Shown: in pieces, positions 42,260 through 51,249 of the stretch
Position numbering within the stretch: the first letter of the stretch is position 1
Layout of the letters: each line of letters starts with the position of its first letter
Source of the DNA: an uncultured Lachnospiraceae bacterium
Lineage (GTDB): Bacteria > Bacillota > Clostridia > Lachnospirales > Lachnospiraceae
DNA length: 56,108 nucleotides
Reading direction: 5' to 3'
Assembly (NCBI GenBank): GCA_947174505.1
Contig: CAMWJF010000027.1
Coordinates: forward strand, 1 to 56,108
Program-made: the position numbers and the translations under genes
The notes under the pieces: model-generated
Seen by the model: the letters and a program-made list of their open reading frames with translations, nothing else
Database searches by the model: none
What the model was told of the DNA's origin: nothing

Positions 42260-43927
42260 ATGAGAAAGAGGGAAAACAGATTGAGAAGTCTGACAGGGAG
42301 AATGAGAAGGGAAACAAGCCTGTTTGCGGCGGTTCTGCTGTTAAGCGCAGGAATGCTGGCATCTTGTGGTAAGACGGATGCGGAGGAAAATGTGCAGACG
42401 GCAGGCGGCCGGACGGGTGACGGGCAGGAAGTCGGCGGCCAGACAGGCGATGCGCGGGCGGATGGCACACAGACGGAGCCTGTCACCTTAGTTTACGGCA
42501 GCGGGGACTTTACCCGCATTAATCCGGCGATGGATGAACACGGGGAGATCAATCTGTTGCTTTTCAACGGGCTGACTGCCCATAACGGAGAAAATGAAGT
42601 AGTACCCGGACTGGCAAAGAGCTGGGAGTTTGACGAGGCGGCCTGTACCTACACCTTTCATCTGGAGGAGGGCGTCACCTGGCATGACGGCGAGCCTTTT
42701 ACGGCAAAGGACGTGAAGTTCACGATCGAGACGATCATGGACCCGGAAAACGCTTCTGAGAATGCGCCCAACTATGAGGATGTGGAGGCGATCACGGTGG
42801 AGGACGACCATACGGTGTCCTTCCGGCTGGCCGCGCCGAATGTGGCGTTTCTGGACTATATGACTATGGCGGTGCTTCCTGAGCATCTGCTTGCGGGGGA
42901 GGATATGCAGACCTCGGATTTTTTCCGTGCGCCCGTGGGAACCGGACCGTATAAGCTGGAGAGCTGGGATGTGGGGCAGGCGATTATCCTGACAAAAAAC
43001 GAGTCCTATTTTCGGGGGACGCCCCATATTGACAGAGTGATTTTTAAGATTGTGAATGACGACAACGCAAAGACGCTCCAGATGGAAGCGGGTGAACTGG
43101 ATCTGGCGCTCCTTCCGCCGAAGGCCGCGCAGTCTTTTGAGAACCGGGAGGAGTATGCCTGCTATCACATGCAGACTTCCGATTACAGAGGGATTCTCTT
43201 TAACTTTAACAATGCATACTGGCAGGAAAACCGTGATATCATTCCCGCCATCTGTTATGCGATAGACAGGCAGGCTATTGTTGACGCGGTTCTGCTTGGA
43301 CAGGGAATGCCCGCCTACGGGCCGTTGCAGCGCAATATTTATAACAATGAGAATGTGGAGCATTATGACTACAACCCGGAAAAGTCGGCGGAGATTCTGG
43401 AGTCTGCCGGATGCGTCAAAGGGGAAGACGGGATATATACGAGAAATGGAGAGCCCCTTTCCTTTGTAATCAGTGTGGGGGCGGGCGATCAGGTGCGGGT
43501 GGATATTGCGCAGGCGGCGGCGCAGCAGATCCGGGAGATTGGAATTGACTGTACCGTGGAGATTCCAACCAAGGTTGACTGGAATGGTCAAATAGCATAT
43601 CTGATCGGCTGGGGCAGTCCCTTTGATGCGGACGACCATACTTATAAGGTATTCGCCACGGGAAAGGGCGCAAATTACAGTGGCTATTCCAATGTGGCGG
43701 TGGACCGGTATCTGGCGCAGGCGCGCGAATCGGATGATCCTCAGGTGCGGGCTGAAAGCTACGCCCGGTTTCAGGAGGAGCTGGCAAAAGATCCGGCCTA
43801 CGCATTTATCTGCTATATTGACGCCGATTATGTGGCGGACGCTTCGATTCACGGGATTTCTCCCGATACGGTGATGGGACATCACGGCGTGGGCATATTC
43901 TGGAATATTGCGGAGTGGACAAAGTAA
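42260..43927 (+). CDS. nikA: Nickel/peptide-type ABC transporter substrate-binding lipoprotein
   Basis: 555 residues, ATG 42260 after GGAGGAAA. The lipobox 'GMLASC' gives a lipidated Cys36. The rest is SBP_bac_5 (DppA/OppA/NikA) with 'FHLEEGVTWHDGEPFTAKDVK', 'PVGTGPYKLESWDVGQ' and 'AICYAIDRQAIVDAVLLGQG'. A Gly/Asp-rich linker (about 48-75) separates lipid and domain. Nickel specificity is inferred from position directly after larC; NikA and peptide binders are alike at this level. Confidence 0.82.
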   Translation: MRKRENRLRSLTGRMRRETSLFAAVLLLSAGMLASCGKTDAEENVQTAGGRTGDGQEVGGQTGDARADGTQTEPVTLVYGSGDFTRINPAMDEHGEINLLLFNGLTAHNGENEVVPGLAKSWEFDEAACTYTFHLEEGVTWHDGEPFTAKDVKFTIETIMDPENASENAPNYEDVEAITVEDDHTVSFRLAAPNVAFLDYMTMAVLPEHLLAGEDMQTSDFFRAPVGTGPYKLESWDVGQAIILTKNESYFRGTPHIDRVIFKIVNDDNAKTLQMEAGELDLALLPPKAAQSFENREEYACYHMQTSDYRGILFNFNNAYWQENRDIIPAICYAIDRQAIVDAVLLGQGMPAYGPLQRNIYNNENVEHYDYNPEKSAEILESAGCVKGEDGIYTRNGEPLSFVISVGAGDQVRVDIAQAAAQQIREIGIDCTVEIPTKVDWNGQIAYLIGWGSPFDADDHTYKVFATGKGANYSGYSNVAVDRYLAQARESDDPQVRAESYARFQEELAKDPAYAFICYIDADYVADASIHGISPDTVMGHHGVGIFWNIAEWTK

Positions 43928-43930
43928 GAA

Positions 43931-44027
43931 ACGCGAAAAGTACTTCTAAAGACGTCCCGCCATAGTACGGGACACCAGGAAGTACGAAGTTTCGCGTAAG
44001 AGAATGTCTGAAAAGCGACATTCTCTT
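43931..44027 (+). repeat. Two-hairpin intergenic element, copy H (full length)
   Basis: ACGCGAAA (43931-43938) pairs perfectly with TTTCGCGT (43990-43997), replacing the GTGAG/CTCAC of other copies. AAGTACTTCT is opposite GGAAGTAC, inner GTCCCG/CGGGAC. Hairpin 2 AAGAGAATGTC / GACATTCTCTT (43998-44027) is perfect over 11 bp, with a C-to-T change compensated by G-to-A. Confidence 0.88.
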
Positions 44028-44047
44028 ATTGGCGGAGGAATATGGGA

Positions 44048-44809
44048 ATGGATGTGCTTACCGTAAAAAATTTGTCGGTCAGTTTTTTCAGGCCGGAGGG
44101 AGAGATTGAGGCTTTGAAAAATGTCAGTTTTTCCCTGCGGGAGGGGGAAATACTGGCGGTTATGGGGGAGACCGGCTGCGGGAAAAGCGTGCTGTGCAAA
44201 AGTATACTGAAGCTTTTACCGGATATCGCCCAAATCAAGACGGGACATATTGATATCCGGGGAGAAGAGATTACCGGCTATTCGGAAAAGCAGATGCGGA
44301 AACTGCGCGGTCACTTTTTTTCCATGGTATTCCAGAATCCCATGACGGCCCTAAATCCCTGTATGTCCGTGGGAGAGCAGATTGCGGAGGCAGTGCGTCT
44401 GCGGCAGCCGTGTCTTACCGGGAGAGAGCGGCGGAGGAGGACGGCGGAGCTGATGGAGCTGGTGGGACTGAATCCGCCGGGAGAGCGGGCGAAGCAGTAC
44501 CCGTTCCAGCTTTCGGGCGGCATGGCGCAAAGATGCGTGATTGCCATTGCATTGGCAGCGGAGCCAACGGTTCTGTTTGCGGATGAAGCGACCACGGCGC
44601 TGGATGTGACGGTGCAGGCGCAGATCCTGGAGCTGTTTCTGGAACTGCGTAAAAGGATGGGCATGTCCATTGTCCTTGTCACGCATAATCCGGGCGTGGC
44701 GGCGCGGATAGCCGACCGCGTGGCACTGATGAGAGACGGAGCGCTTTTCAGGATCGGGGATGTGGAGGAAATTCTTGAGGAGATCATACATAATCGGAAT
44801 CTTACATAA
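44048..44809 (+). CDS. nikD: Nickel/peptide-type ABC transporter ATP-binding protein
   Basis: 253 residues from ATG 44048, nine bases after GGAGG; ATG 44042 is in frame but too close. Walker A is 'GETGCGKSVL', the Q-loop 'VFQNPMTALNP', the signature 'LSGGMAQRCVIA' and Walker B 'VLFADEATTALD'. The C-terminus lacks the oligopeptide-transporter extension with cysteines. It is the only ATPase in the cluster; NikD and NikE usually form a pair. It overlaps nikB by 50 bases. Confidence 0.85.
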   Translation: MDVLTVKNLSVSFFRPEGEIEALKNVSFSLREGEILAVMGETGCGKSVLCKSILKLLPDIAQIKTGHIDIRGEEITGYSEKQMRKLRGHFFSMVFQNPMTALNPCMSVGEQIAEAVRLRQPCLTGRERRRRTAELMELVGLNPPGERAKQYPFQLSGGMAQRCVIAIALAAEPTVLFADEATTALDVTVQAQILELFLELRKRMGMSIVLVTHNPGVAARIADRVALMRDGALFRIGDVEEILEEIIHNRNLT

Positions 44810-45779
44810 TGCGGTGAAATTTGCGCTGAGCGTGTTTGCTCTGTCTGTTCTTGTATTCGCCATATCCAGACTTGCGCCGGGCGATCCCCTTTACGCTTAT
44901 TACGGGGAGCGGGTAGAGAAAATGAGCGCGGCCCAGCAGGAGGAGGCAATGGAGAGGCTTGGCCTGCGCGAACCGATTTCTGCGCAGTATGCGCGTTGGC
45001 TGCAGGGGGCAGTTCACGGCGACTTCGGCATTTCTTATCAGTATAAGAGGGACGTGAAGGAAGTGATAGCCGCAAGGATCGGAAATACCCTTCTTCTGGG
45101 CGGACTGGGCTTTCTTCTGATCTTTGCGCTGGCGCTTTTGCTGGGGCTTTTCTGCGCGTGGAGAGAGGATCGTGCTGCGGATCGGCTCATTTGTAAAATC
45201 GGCACCGTTACAAGCTGTATTCCCGAGTTCTGGCTGTCCCTGCTTTTGATTCTGGTATTTGCTGTGTGGCTCGACTGGCTGCCAAGCTCAGGGGCGTATT
45301 CTGTGGGAGAGGAGGGGAATGTGGCGGACAGGGCGGCGCATCTGATTCTGCCGCTTGCCGTGGTGGTGCTGGGGCATCTGTGGTACTATGCCTTTCAAGT
45401 CCGCAACAGACTGCTGGAGGAAGTGCGGGCGGACTATGTGCTGTTAGCCAGAATGAAGGGACTGAGCGGCAGACAGGTGCTATACAGACACTGTCTGCGG
45501 GGGGCTTTGCCTTCCTATCTGAGCATGATGTCGGTTGCCCTGCCTCATATTCTCGGAGGCACTTATGTGGTGGAAGCTGTGTTTTCCTATCCGGGAATCG
45601 GTACGCTGGCTTATGAGAGCGCCAGATATCAGGATTACAACTTATTGATGGTGGTGAGTCTGCTTACGGGGGCGCTGGTCATTTTCTGCAATATGCTGGC
45701 CCGGACCGTCAGCGGGCGAATTGACCCCCGGATGCGCATGCGCTTCACAGGGGGCGGCGGGGAGGTGGGCGGCCTGTGA
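44760..45779 (+). CDS. nikB: Nickel/peptide-type ABC transporter permease (NikB-like)
   Basis: 339 residues. ATG 44760 has AGGA six bases upstream inside nikD; the first helix then starts at about residue 19 ('VKFALSVFALSVLVFAISRL'). Features are the family's 'LAPGDPLYAYYG', 'GLREPISAQYARWL', 'GDFGISYQYKRDV' and the EAA loop 'ARMKGLSGRQVLYRHCLRGA'. Six membrane segments are visible. It overlaps nikC by four bases (GTGA). Confidence 0.85.
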   Translation: MWRKFLRRSYIIGILHNAVKFALSVFALSVLVFAISRLAPGDPLYAYYGERVEKMSAAQQEEAMERLGLREPISAQYARWLQGAVHGDFGISYQYKRDVKEVIAARIGNTLLLGGLGFLLIFALALLLGLFCAWREDRAADRLICKIGTVTSCIPEFWLSLLLILVFAVWLDWLPSSGAYSVGEEGNVADRAAHLILPLAVVVLGHLWYYAFQVRNRLLEEVRADYVLLARMKGLSGRQVLYRHCLRGALPSYLSMMSVALPHILGGTYVVEAVFSYPGIGTLAYESARYQDYNLLMVVSLLTGALVIFCNMLARTVSGRIDPRMRMRFTGGGGEVGGL

Positions 45780-46603
45780 AAAAGAAGGTTCCGGTTCTTT
45801 CTTTACTTGTATTGACTGGAATAGTCATATCCTGTCTGGCCTGTGGCCTGATTATGACAAAGGACCCACTTTACATGGATCTGGCGCACTGTAATGAAGC
45901 GCCGGGAAAAGAATTTCTTTTCGGTACGGACACAATGGGGCGGGATATTTTTTCCATGATCTGGTACGGTGGCAGAATTTCTCTCACAATTGGTTTTCTG
46001 GCAACCTTGCTCTCCACGGCACTGGCAGTTCTCGTGGGGAGCGTGAGCGGCTGCGCGCCCGCCCGGATGGACGGTATTTTAATGAGGCTGACTGAGCTGA
46101 TTCTGAGCGTCCCGGGACTTTTACTTACCGTTTTTCTACAGGCAGTGTTTGGCGGGGCGAATGTGTACAGTCTGTCTGTTGTGATCGGGCTGACGGGTTG
46201 GATGAGTATGGCGAAAGTGGTGCGGACGGAAGTTCTACAGCTGAATCATACGGATTATGTGCTGGCGGCAAAGTGTCTTGGCGGCGGTTTTTTTCATGTG
46301 CTGTTCCGGCATCTGGCGCCCAATTTTTTCCCGTCTGTTTTATTTATGGCAGTTATGAATGTGAGAAATGCGATTGTTGCGGAATCCACTTTGAGCTTCC
46401 TGGGGCTGGGACTTCCGGTGGAGGTGGTTTCCTGGGGCAGCATGCTGTCCCTGTCGGAAAATGCGCTTCTGACGCGCGCGTGGTGGATTATACTGGTTCC
46501 CGGCCTTTTCCTGACGGCGACGCTGCTATGCCTGACAAATCTTGGAAATTATATGAGAGGGAGTGCAAATAAACGGCACAGCAATCTCGGATGCAGAGAG
46601 TGA
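45776..46603 (+). CDS. nikC: Nickel/peptide-type ABC transporter permease (NikC-like)
   Basis: 275 residues from GTG 45776. It carries 'FLFGTDTMGRDIFSMIWYGGRISL', the standard N-terminal motif of this permease type, and the EAA loop 'AAKCLGGGFFHVLFRHLAPNF'. Six membrane segments. It is the last gene of the block; no nikE or regulator follows. 46604-46830 has no gene and is AT-rich. Confidence 0.87.
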   Translation: MKKKVPVLSLLVLTGIVISCLACGLIMTKDPLYMDLAHCNEAPGKEFLFGTDTMGRDIFSMIWYGGRISLTIGFLATLLSTALAVLVGSVSGCAPARMDGILMRLTELILSVPGLLLTVFLQAVFGGANVYSLSVVIGLTGWMSMAKVVRTEVLQLNHTDYVLAAKCLGGGFFHVLFRHLAPNFFPSVLFMAVMNVRNAIVAESTLSFLGLGLPVEVVSWGSMLSLSENALLTRAWWIILVPGLFLTATLLCLTNLGNYMRGSANKRHSNLGCRE

Positions 46604-46830
46604 CTGAAATATAAAAAAAGTATAAAATTAATGTAAATTAAATGTAAAAATTTGCGGCCGTGTGGTACAATAGAAACGCAACTATTATCTTTAATAACTT
46701 AGATGAATATACTGGTTTATTGCCAAATCGTTTTCTGTCAGTCTTCCATTATGGTGATCTATTCGATTTCGTTCTATTTTGGTCTGTTTATCTATTTTAT
46801 TAATCCAACATGCGAACGGGGGAAAATTTC

Positions 46831-48864
46831 ATGCAAAGAAAAGAGGGGGACAGTGCGGAAAAGGGTTTACGCGGGAAAAAGGAGCAGGACGAGGGGCGGT
46901 TTATCGGCATCGGGGAAAGGATTTCAAAGCGCTTTGGTCAGGTCGTTATGGTCTGCTGTATTGTGCTGGGGGCGGTGACATCTGTTTTGAGCTATATTTC
47001 TTCGATCAGTGCGGTGTCGGAGACGATCGATAACACGTCTGATGTGGCGGCAGATTATGTTTCCGCGTCCCTGCAGCAGTTTGTTGCGATCGCGTATGAG
47101 ACGGGCAGTATTGCGCGGCTCGCAGATGCAGAGAAAACAGCGGAGGAAAAAGCGGCTATATTAGAGCAGAGGATTCAGGACCATAATTTGGACGGCGGAT
47201 ATCTGCTTGACAGCAACGGGGTTGACGTCATCACAGGCCAGAATCTTTCCGACAGGGAATACTTTAAGGAAGGTATGAAGGGAAATACCTACATATCAAC
47301 GCCCGCATACAGCGAGGTGACGGGCAAGGTATCGTATGTGGTAGCGGCTCCGTTATGGGAGGGCGGCATTCCCGGAACGACATCGGTCGGCGTAATTGCC
47401 TATGTGCCAAACGGTGAGTTTTTGAACGATATCATGCGTTCCATACAGGTCGGAAAGGGCGGCACCGCTTTTATGCTGGACAGGAACGGCATTACGATTG
47501 CGGACGTAAACTCCGAACTGGTCGGGGTGGAGGACAGCGTTGCGCTTGGCGATACGAATCCCAGGCTTAAGAAATACAGCGCCATCTGTAAAAAAATGAT
47601 CGCAGGACAAAACGGTACGGGTACATACAGTTATAACGGTAAGACAAAGGTGGTCGCTTACTCTCCCGTTCCCGGGACAGACGGCTGGAGTATCGGTGTG
47701 GCGGCAGTGAGAAATGAATTTTTAAAGATGTTTTATATTTCGCTGGCGCTTACGGTTATCTTCGTAGTGGTATTCACGGTTGTTGGAATAAAGAATGGCA
47801 TTGCGATGGGGAAAGCGGTTGCCGCGCCGCTTGGCAGGGCGGTAGACAGACTGAAGCTTCTGGCGGAGGGGGATATTCATTCAGAGGTGCCTGAGCCGGC
47901 GGAAAACGACGAAACGAAAATCCTGCTGGATTGTCTTTCGGAGACAATCCGCGACCTGAATACGGTTATCACGGGTATCAGCAGCGATCTGGCGGAGATG
48001 GCGGACGGTAACTTTATGATTGATGTGGAAGAGAATTATAAAGGGGATTTTGCCCAGATCAGCGACTCCTTCCGGGATATTGTCGGCTCGCTTGGCGCCG
48101 CCATGGGAGAGATTGATACCAATGCGGAAAGCGTCAGAAAGGGCGCAACGGATCTGGCGGGCGCATCCCAGCTTCTGGCCGAAGGCGCGACGGATCAGGC
48201 GAGTGCGATTGAAGAGCTGACGGCCACGATGACGGATATATCGGAAAAAATTCATACCAATGCCGAGAATGCGGCGAAAGCCAAAAAAGTGGTGCTTGAT
48301 ATGAACGGTCAGGTGAGCGAGAGCAACGCCCAGATGAAACAGAGTACGGAGGCCATGGAAAGAATCAGGGAGGCATCTGATAAGATAGCGGAGATCATCA
48401 GCAGTATTGAAGAAATCGCATCCCAGACGAATCTTCTTGCCCTAAACGCGTCTATCGAAGCAGCGAGGGCGGGAGAGGCTGGAAAAGGCTTTGCGGTGGT
48501 TGCCACGCAGGTCGGTACGCTCTCTGAGCAGAGCAGCGAGGCGGCGAAGAATACAAAACAGCTGATCCAGAATGCGATTCAGGCAGTAGAGGAGGGGACA
48601 AAGCTGGCAAATTCCACAGCGGAGTCGCTGCTGCTTGTGGTTGAGAATGCAATGACGGTGGGACAGGCGATTGATGAGATCGCGGCAGCTTCCGGGGAAC
48701 AGGCGGATGCCACGGCCCAGATCACGGAGGGCATCAATCAGATCGCCCAGGTTGTGGAATCCAATTCTGCTACCTCGGAGGAGAGCGCGGCGGCGTCGCA
48801 GGAGCTGTCGGCGCAGGCGGATCTGCTCAAAGAACTGGTTGACCGGTTCAAATATCACGCATAA
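46831..48864 (+). CDS. Methyl-accepting chemotaxis protein with dCache sensor
   Basis: 677 residues from ATG 46831 after CGGGGGAAA. There are membrane helices at about 35-60 and 300-325. Between them lies a dCache_1 sensor: '[23 protein letters not shown]', then '[16 protein letters not shown]'. A HAMP (about 325-380) and a second HAMP-like segment lead to the MCP signalling domain, with the hairpin tip '[22 protein letters not shown]' (split here as '[20 protein letters not shown]'). The ligand may be an amino acid or organic acid; not determinable. It has a strong terminator. Confidence 0.92.
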   Translation: MQRKEGDSAEKGLRGKKEQDEGRFIGIGERISKRFGQVVMVCCIVLGAVTSVLSYISSISAVSETIDNTSDVAADYVSASLQQFVAIAYETGSIARLADAEKTAEEKAAILEQRIQDHNLDGGYLLDSNGVDVITGQNLSDREYFKEGMKGNTYISTPAYSEVTGKVSYVVAAPLWEGGIPGTTSVGVIAYVPNGEFLNDIMRSIQVGKGGTAFMLDRNGITIADVNSELVGVEDSVALGDTNPRLKKYSAICKKMIAGQNGTGTYSYNGKTKVVAYSPVPGTDGWSIGVAAVRNEFLKMFYISLALTVIFVVVFTVVGIKNGIAMGKAVAAPLGRAVDRLKLLAEGDIHSEVPEPAENDETKILLDCLSETIRDLNTVITGISSDLAEMADGNFMIDVEENYKGDFAQISDSFRDIVGSLGAAMGEIDTNAESVRKGATDLAGASQLLAEGATDQASAIEELTATMTDISEKIHTNAENAAKAKKVVLDMNGQVSESNAQMKQSTEAMERIREASDKIAEIISSIEEIASQTNLLALNASIEAARAGEAGKGFAVVATQVGTLSEQSSEAAKNTKQLIQNAIQAVEEGTKLANSTAESLLLVVENAMTVGQAIDEIAAASGEQADATAQITEGINQIAQVVESNSATSEESAAASQELSAQADLLKELVDRFKYHA

Positions 48865-48879
48865 ATACCGTTATACAGA

Positions 48880-48914
48880 AACGGCGGCGTCTGCATAAGG
48901 ACGCCGCCGTTTTT
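48880..48914 (+). terminator. Intrinsic terminator after the chemoreceptor gene
   Basis: AACGGCGGCGTC (48880-48891) pairs perfectly with GACGCCGCCGTT (48900-48911), followed by a T-run to 48914. Confidence 0.92.
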
Positions 48915-48924
48915 CCGGGGAAGA

Positions 48925-48953
48925 TTTACGAAAATAGGAATTTGTGATATAAT
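48925..48953 (+). promoter_or_regulatory. Promoter of the diguanylate cyclase gene
   Basis: TTTACG (48925-48930) and TATAAT (48948-48953), spacer 17 bp. The transcript has a leader of about 90 bases with no recognised riboswitch. Confidence 0.65.
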
Positions 48954-49049
48954 AGCCAAGGTTGAAAAAGGCAGCCTGTTGTCGCAATTTCCTATACTAT
49001 AAGAGAACGAACGCTGCCAGACATCAATGGAGGGTTGGATGGAGCGGAA

Positions 49050-50333
49050 ATGAAAAGAATTTTAAAAGGAAGCAGCTTTTTCTGGGCTTTACTTAAAATG
49101 AATATGCTGCCGCTTATTTTACTTACATTAGTAATCACAACATTCAGCGCCGTTCGGTTTGCGGCTTCCCTGAACGTAGAGACCCAAAACGGCCTTGTGA
49201 ATTTAAGCCGCACGGTTGTCACGCTATATGATACGGTGTATGAAGGGGAATATCATACAGTAGAAAAAGACGGTACCTTTTATCTGATGAAAGGGGATCA
49301 TACGATAAACGGCAATTTTGCGATTATTGATTCCATCAAGGAAAAAACGGGAGTCGATATCAGCGTTTTTTATCAGGACACCCGTGTCATTACCACGATT
49401 CGGACGGACAAAGGTGAGCGCGTCATCGGAACGAAGGCAAACGATACGGTGGTGCAGGATGTACTGAGGGGCGGACAGCCTCATTTTTATGCGAGCACGA
49501 TGGTAGAGGACGTCCGCTATTTTTCCTATTATGAACCGCTCTACGATGCGGATGGGGCGTGTATCGGCATGATTTTCCTGGGAAAACCTTCGGCGGAAGT
49601 GGAGAGGCTGGTCGTCAGCTCACTCAGCCCAATCATTATTTTTGGTTTACTGACGATGCTGATCGCCTGTTTTGTGACCATCCGTTTTTCCGGCAGACTG
49701 GTGAGTGCCATCCGAAAAATGGAATTGTTTCTCGTCGCCATTGCGAAGGGGGATCTCCACGAGGAATTTGACCAGGATGTTTTGGCACGCAGGGATGAGC
49801 TTGGGGAGATGAGCCGCTATCTGATCAAAATGCAGAAGTCGCTGCAGAAACTGGTGGAGCAGGATATTCTGACCGGCTTATACAACCGCAGGAGCGGAGA
49901 AAAAATTCTGAAGCGGGTCTGCGATAATTACGCGAAGAATGGAACGCCATTCTGTGTTGCTATCGGCGATGTGGATCACTTTAAAAACGTGAATGATACA
50001 TATGGGCATGAATGCGGCGATGTGGCGCTCACAGAGCTTTCTTCACGGATGAAGGAGCATATGCGCGGGCGCGGATTTGTGGCCAGATGGGGCGGCGAGG
50101 AAATGCTGCTCATATATGACGGCGTGCATTTGGACACGGCAGTCACCTATATGCAGGACCTGCTGGAGTCGATCCGCACCAAACCCATCGCGTATGGGGA
50201 TGTGGAGCTTAACGTTACGATGACCTTTGGTCTCACGGAAGGAAACGGGGATAAAATCGAACACATTGTCCGGGACGCGGACGAGAAGCTGTATCAGGGG
50301 AAAAACAGCGGCAGGAATAAAATTGTATGCTGA
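49050..50333 (+). CDS. Membrane diguanylate cyclase (Cache-HAMP-GGDEF)
   Basis: 427 residues from ATG 49050 (GGAG five bases upstream; a TTG at 49035 is in frame). Helices at about 12-34 and 190-212 flank an extracellular single-Cache-like domain with 'INGNFAIIDSIKEKTGVDISVF', seen in segments. A HAMP (about 212-265) precedes the GGDEF domain (about 272-427): 'DILTGLYNRRSGEKIL', 'IGDVDHFKNVNDTYGHECGD', and the active loop 'GGEEM' at residues 348-352. The GGEE variant is usually compatible with c-di-GMP synthesis. An RxxD inhibitory site is not evident. It follows a chemoreceptor, and both sense extracellular signals. Confidence 0.9.
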   Translation: MKRILKGSSFFWALLKMNMLPLILLTLVITTFSAVRFAASLNVETQNGLVNLSRTVVTLYDTVYEGEYHTVEKDGTFYLMKGDHTINGNFAIIDSIKEKTGVDISVFYQDTRVITTIRTDKGERVIGTKANDTVVQDVLRGGQPHFYASTMVEDVRYFSYYEPLYDADGACIGMIFLGKPSAEVERLVVSSLSPIIIFGLLTMLIACFVTIRFSGRLVSAIRKMELFLVAIAKGDLHEEFDQDVLARRDELGEMSRYLIKMQKSLQKLVEQDILTGLYNRRSGEKILKRVCDNYAKNGTPFCVAIGDVDHFKNVNDTYGHECGDVALTELSSRMKEHMRGRGFVARWGGEEMLLIYDGVHLDTAVTYMQDLLESIRTKPIAYGDVELNVTMTFGLTEGNGDKIEHIVRDADEKLYQGKNSGRNKIVC

Positions 50334-50379
50334 AAACAGGATATGATTTTGGCGGTTCCCGGGCTTGCCAGAGACTGTG

Positions 50380-50410
50380 AAAAACCTCCTGCTGCTGGTA
50401 AGGCAGCAGG
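50380..50410 (-). terminator. Terminator of the formyltransferase/deacetylase operon
   Basis: On the minus strand CCTGCTGCC pairs with AGCAGCAGG (bases 50388-50410) and, after AGG, TTTTT follows (complement of 50380-50384). Confidence 0.7.
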
Positions 50411-50454
50411 AAAAAATAACCCGATAAAATCCACACGTCATTAGAAAAAATGAT

Positions 50455-51249
50455 CTAAGCTATAAAAGGTTTCTCCAAAAGAGACAGGTCACGTTGCTCT
50501 AATTTGTTTTTCAACTGTTCTGGCGAAAGCAAAGCTTCAAGATATTCCCTTGCAACGTCATCTGTAAAATCTGCATTCCTTGTGTATCTGTATTCTTTGC
50601 TTTTATCCTGTATTATCGGTTCATATTTAAATATTTCTTTATTAGCAATTCGTTCTATTAATGATTCGTGCGCCACTTTTACAGCTTTCATTCCCAAAAC
50701 AAAAGGATCGACAATCTCTGCTCTGGGCAAAGCATGATAGAGCATATTTCCGGAGTCCAGCCCCTTTCCTAAAAGATGTATGGTTGCACCGACAAGATCC
50801 GGGTGTCCATCGTATGCCGCCCAGAAGTTACATGAACTTCCCCTATAATATGGACTTACTCCCATGTGAATATTAATAGCTCTCTGTTCAACCAGATAAT
50901 CGATAAGCCATCCCTTTATATAGCTTGAACCGAAAACAACGTATACATCTGATTTCAATGCCGGGGACAATACCTCCTGCGGTATTTTATTCAAATCTCC
51001 GCTTTTCAATGCCAGATGATCCACATTTCCAGATAAAAACCCTACACTGCCAAACACCTCGTTTTCTGCAGCCCTAACACGTTGAAAATATGTATTCATA
51101 ACATCTGAGTTGTCAAAAAAATCTTTAATTTCTCCAGGAAACACGGTGTTACATTCCTGGATTGCGAATACCCTGTGTGCAATTGTGGCCAAGGAATTTA
51201 TAAGGCTGATGTGACGCGGCTGATTACTTGTAAATACAGTTATGTTCAT
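50455..51249 (-). CDS. Formyltransferase-family protein
   Basis: 264 residues. A formyl_trans_N fold, related to methionyl-tRNA and sugar N-formyltransferases. The catalytic triad is Asn126 and His128 in 'INIHMGVSPYYRG' and Asp165 in 'GKGLDSGNML'. It lacks the C-terminal tRNA-binding domain of Fmt. It overlaps the deacetylase gene by four bases. Together they may deacetylate and then formylate an amino sugar in a surface glycan; this is inference. AT-rich compared with the neighbours. Confidence 0.82.
   Translation of the reverse strand: MNITVFTSNQPRHISLINSLATIAHRVFAIQECNTVFPGEIKDFFDNSDVMNTYFQRVRAAENEVFGSVGFLSGNVDHLALKSGDLNKIPQEVLSPALKSDVYVVFGSSYIKGWLIDYLVEQRAINIHMGVSPYYRGSSCNFWAAYDGHPDLVGATIHLLGKGLDSGNMLYHALPRAEIVDPFVLGMKAVKVAHESLIERIANKEIFKYEPIIQDKSKEYRYTRNADFTDDVAREYLEALLSPEQLKNKLEQRDLSLLEKPFIA

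Noticed and set aside
46604..46830. Small frames and a flagellar-type promoter before the chemoreceptor gene
   Set aside because: The frames overlap the true start region and lack ribosome binding sites; the promoter match to the sigma-28 consensus is poor.
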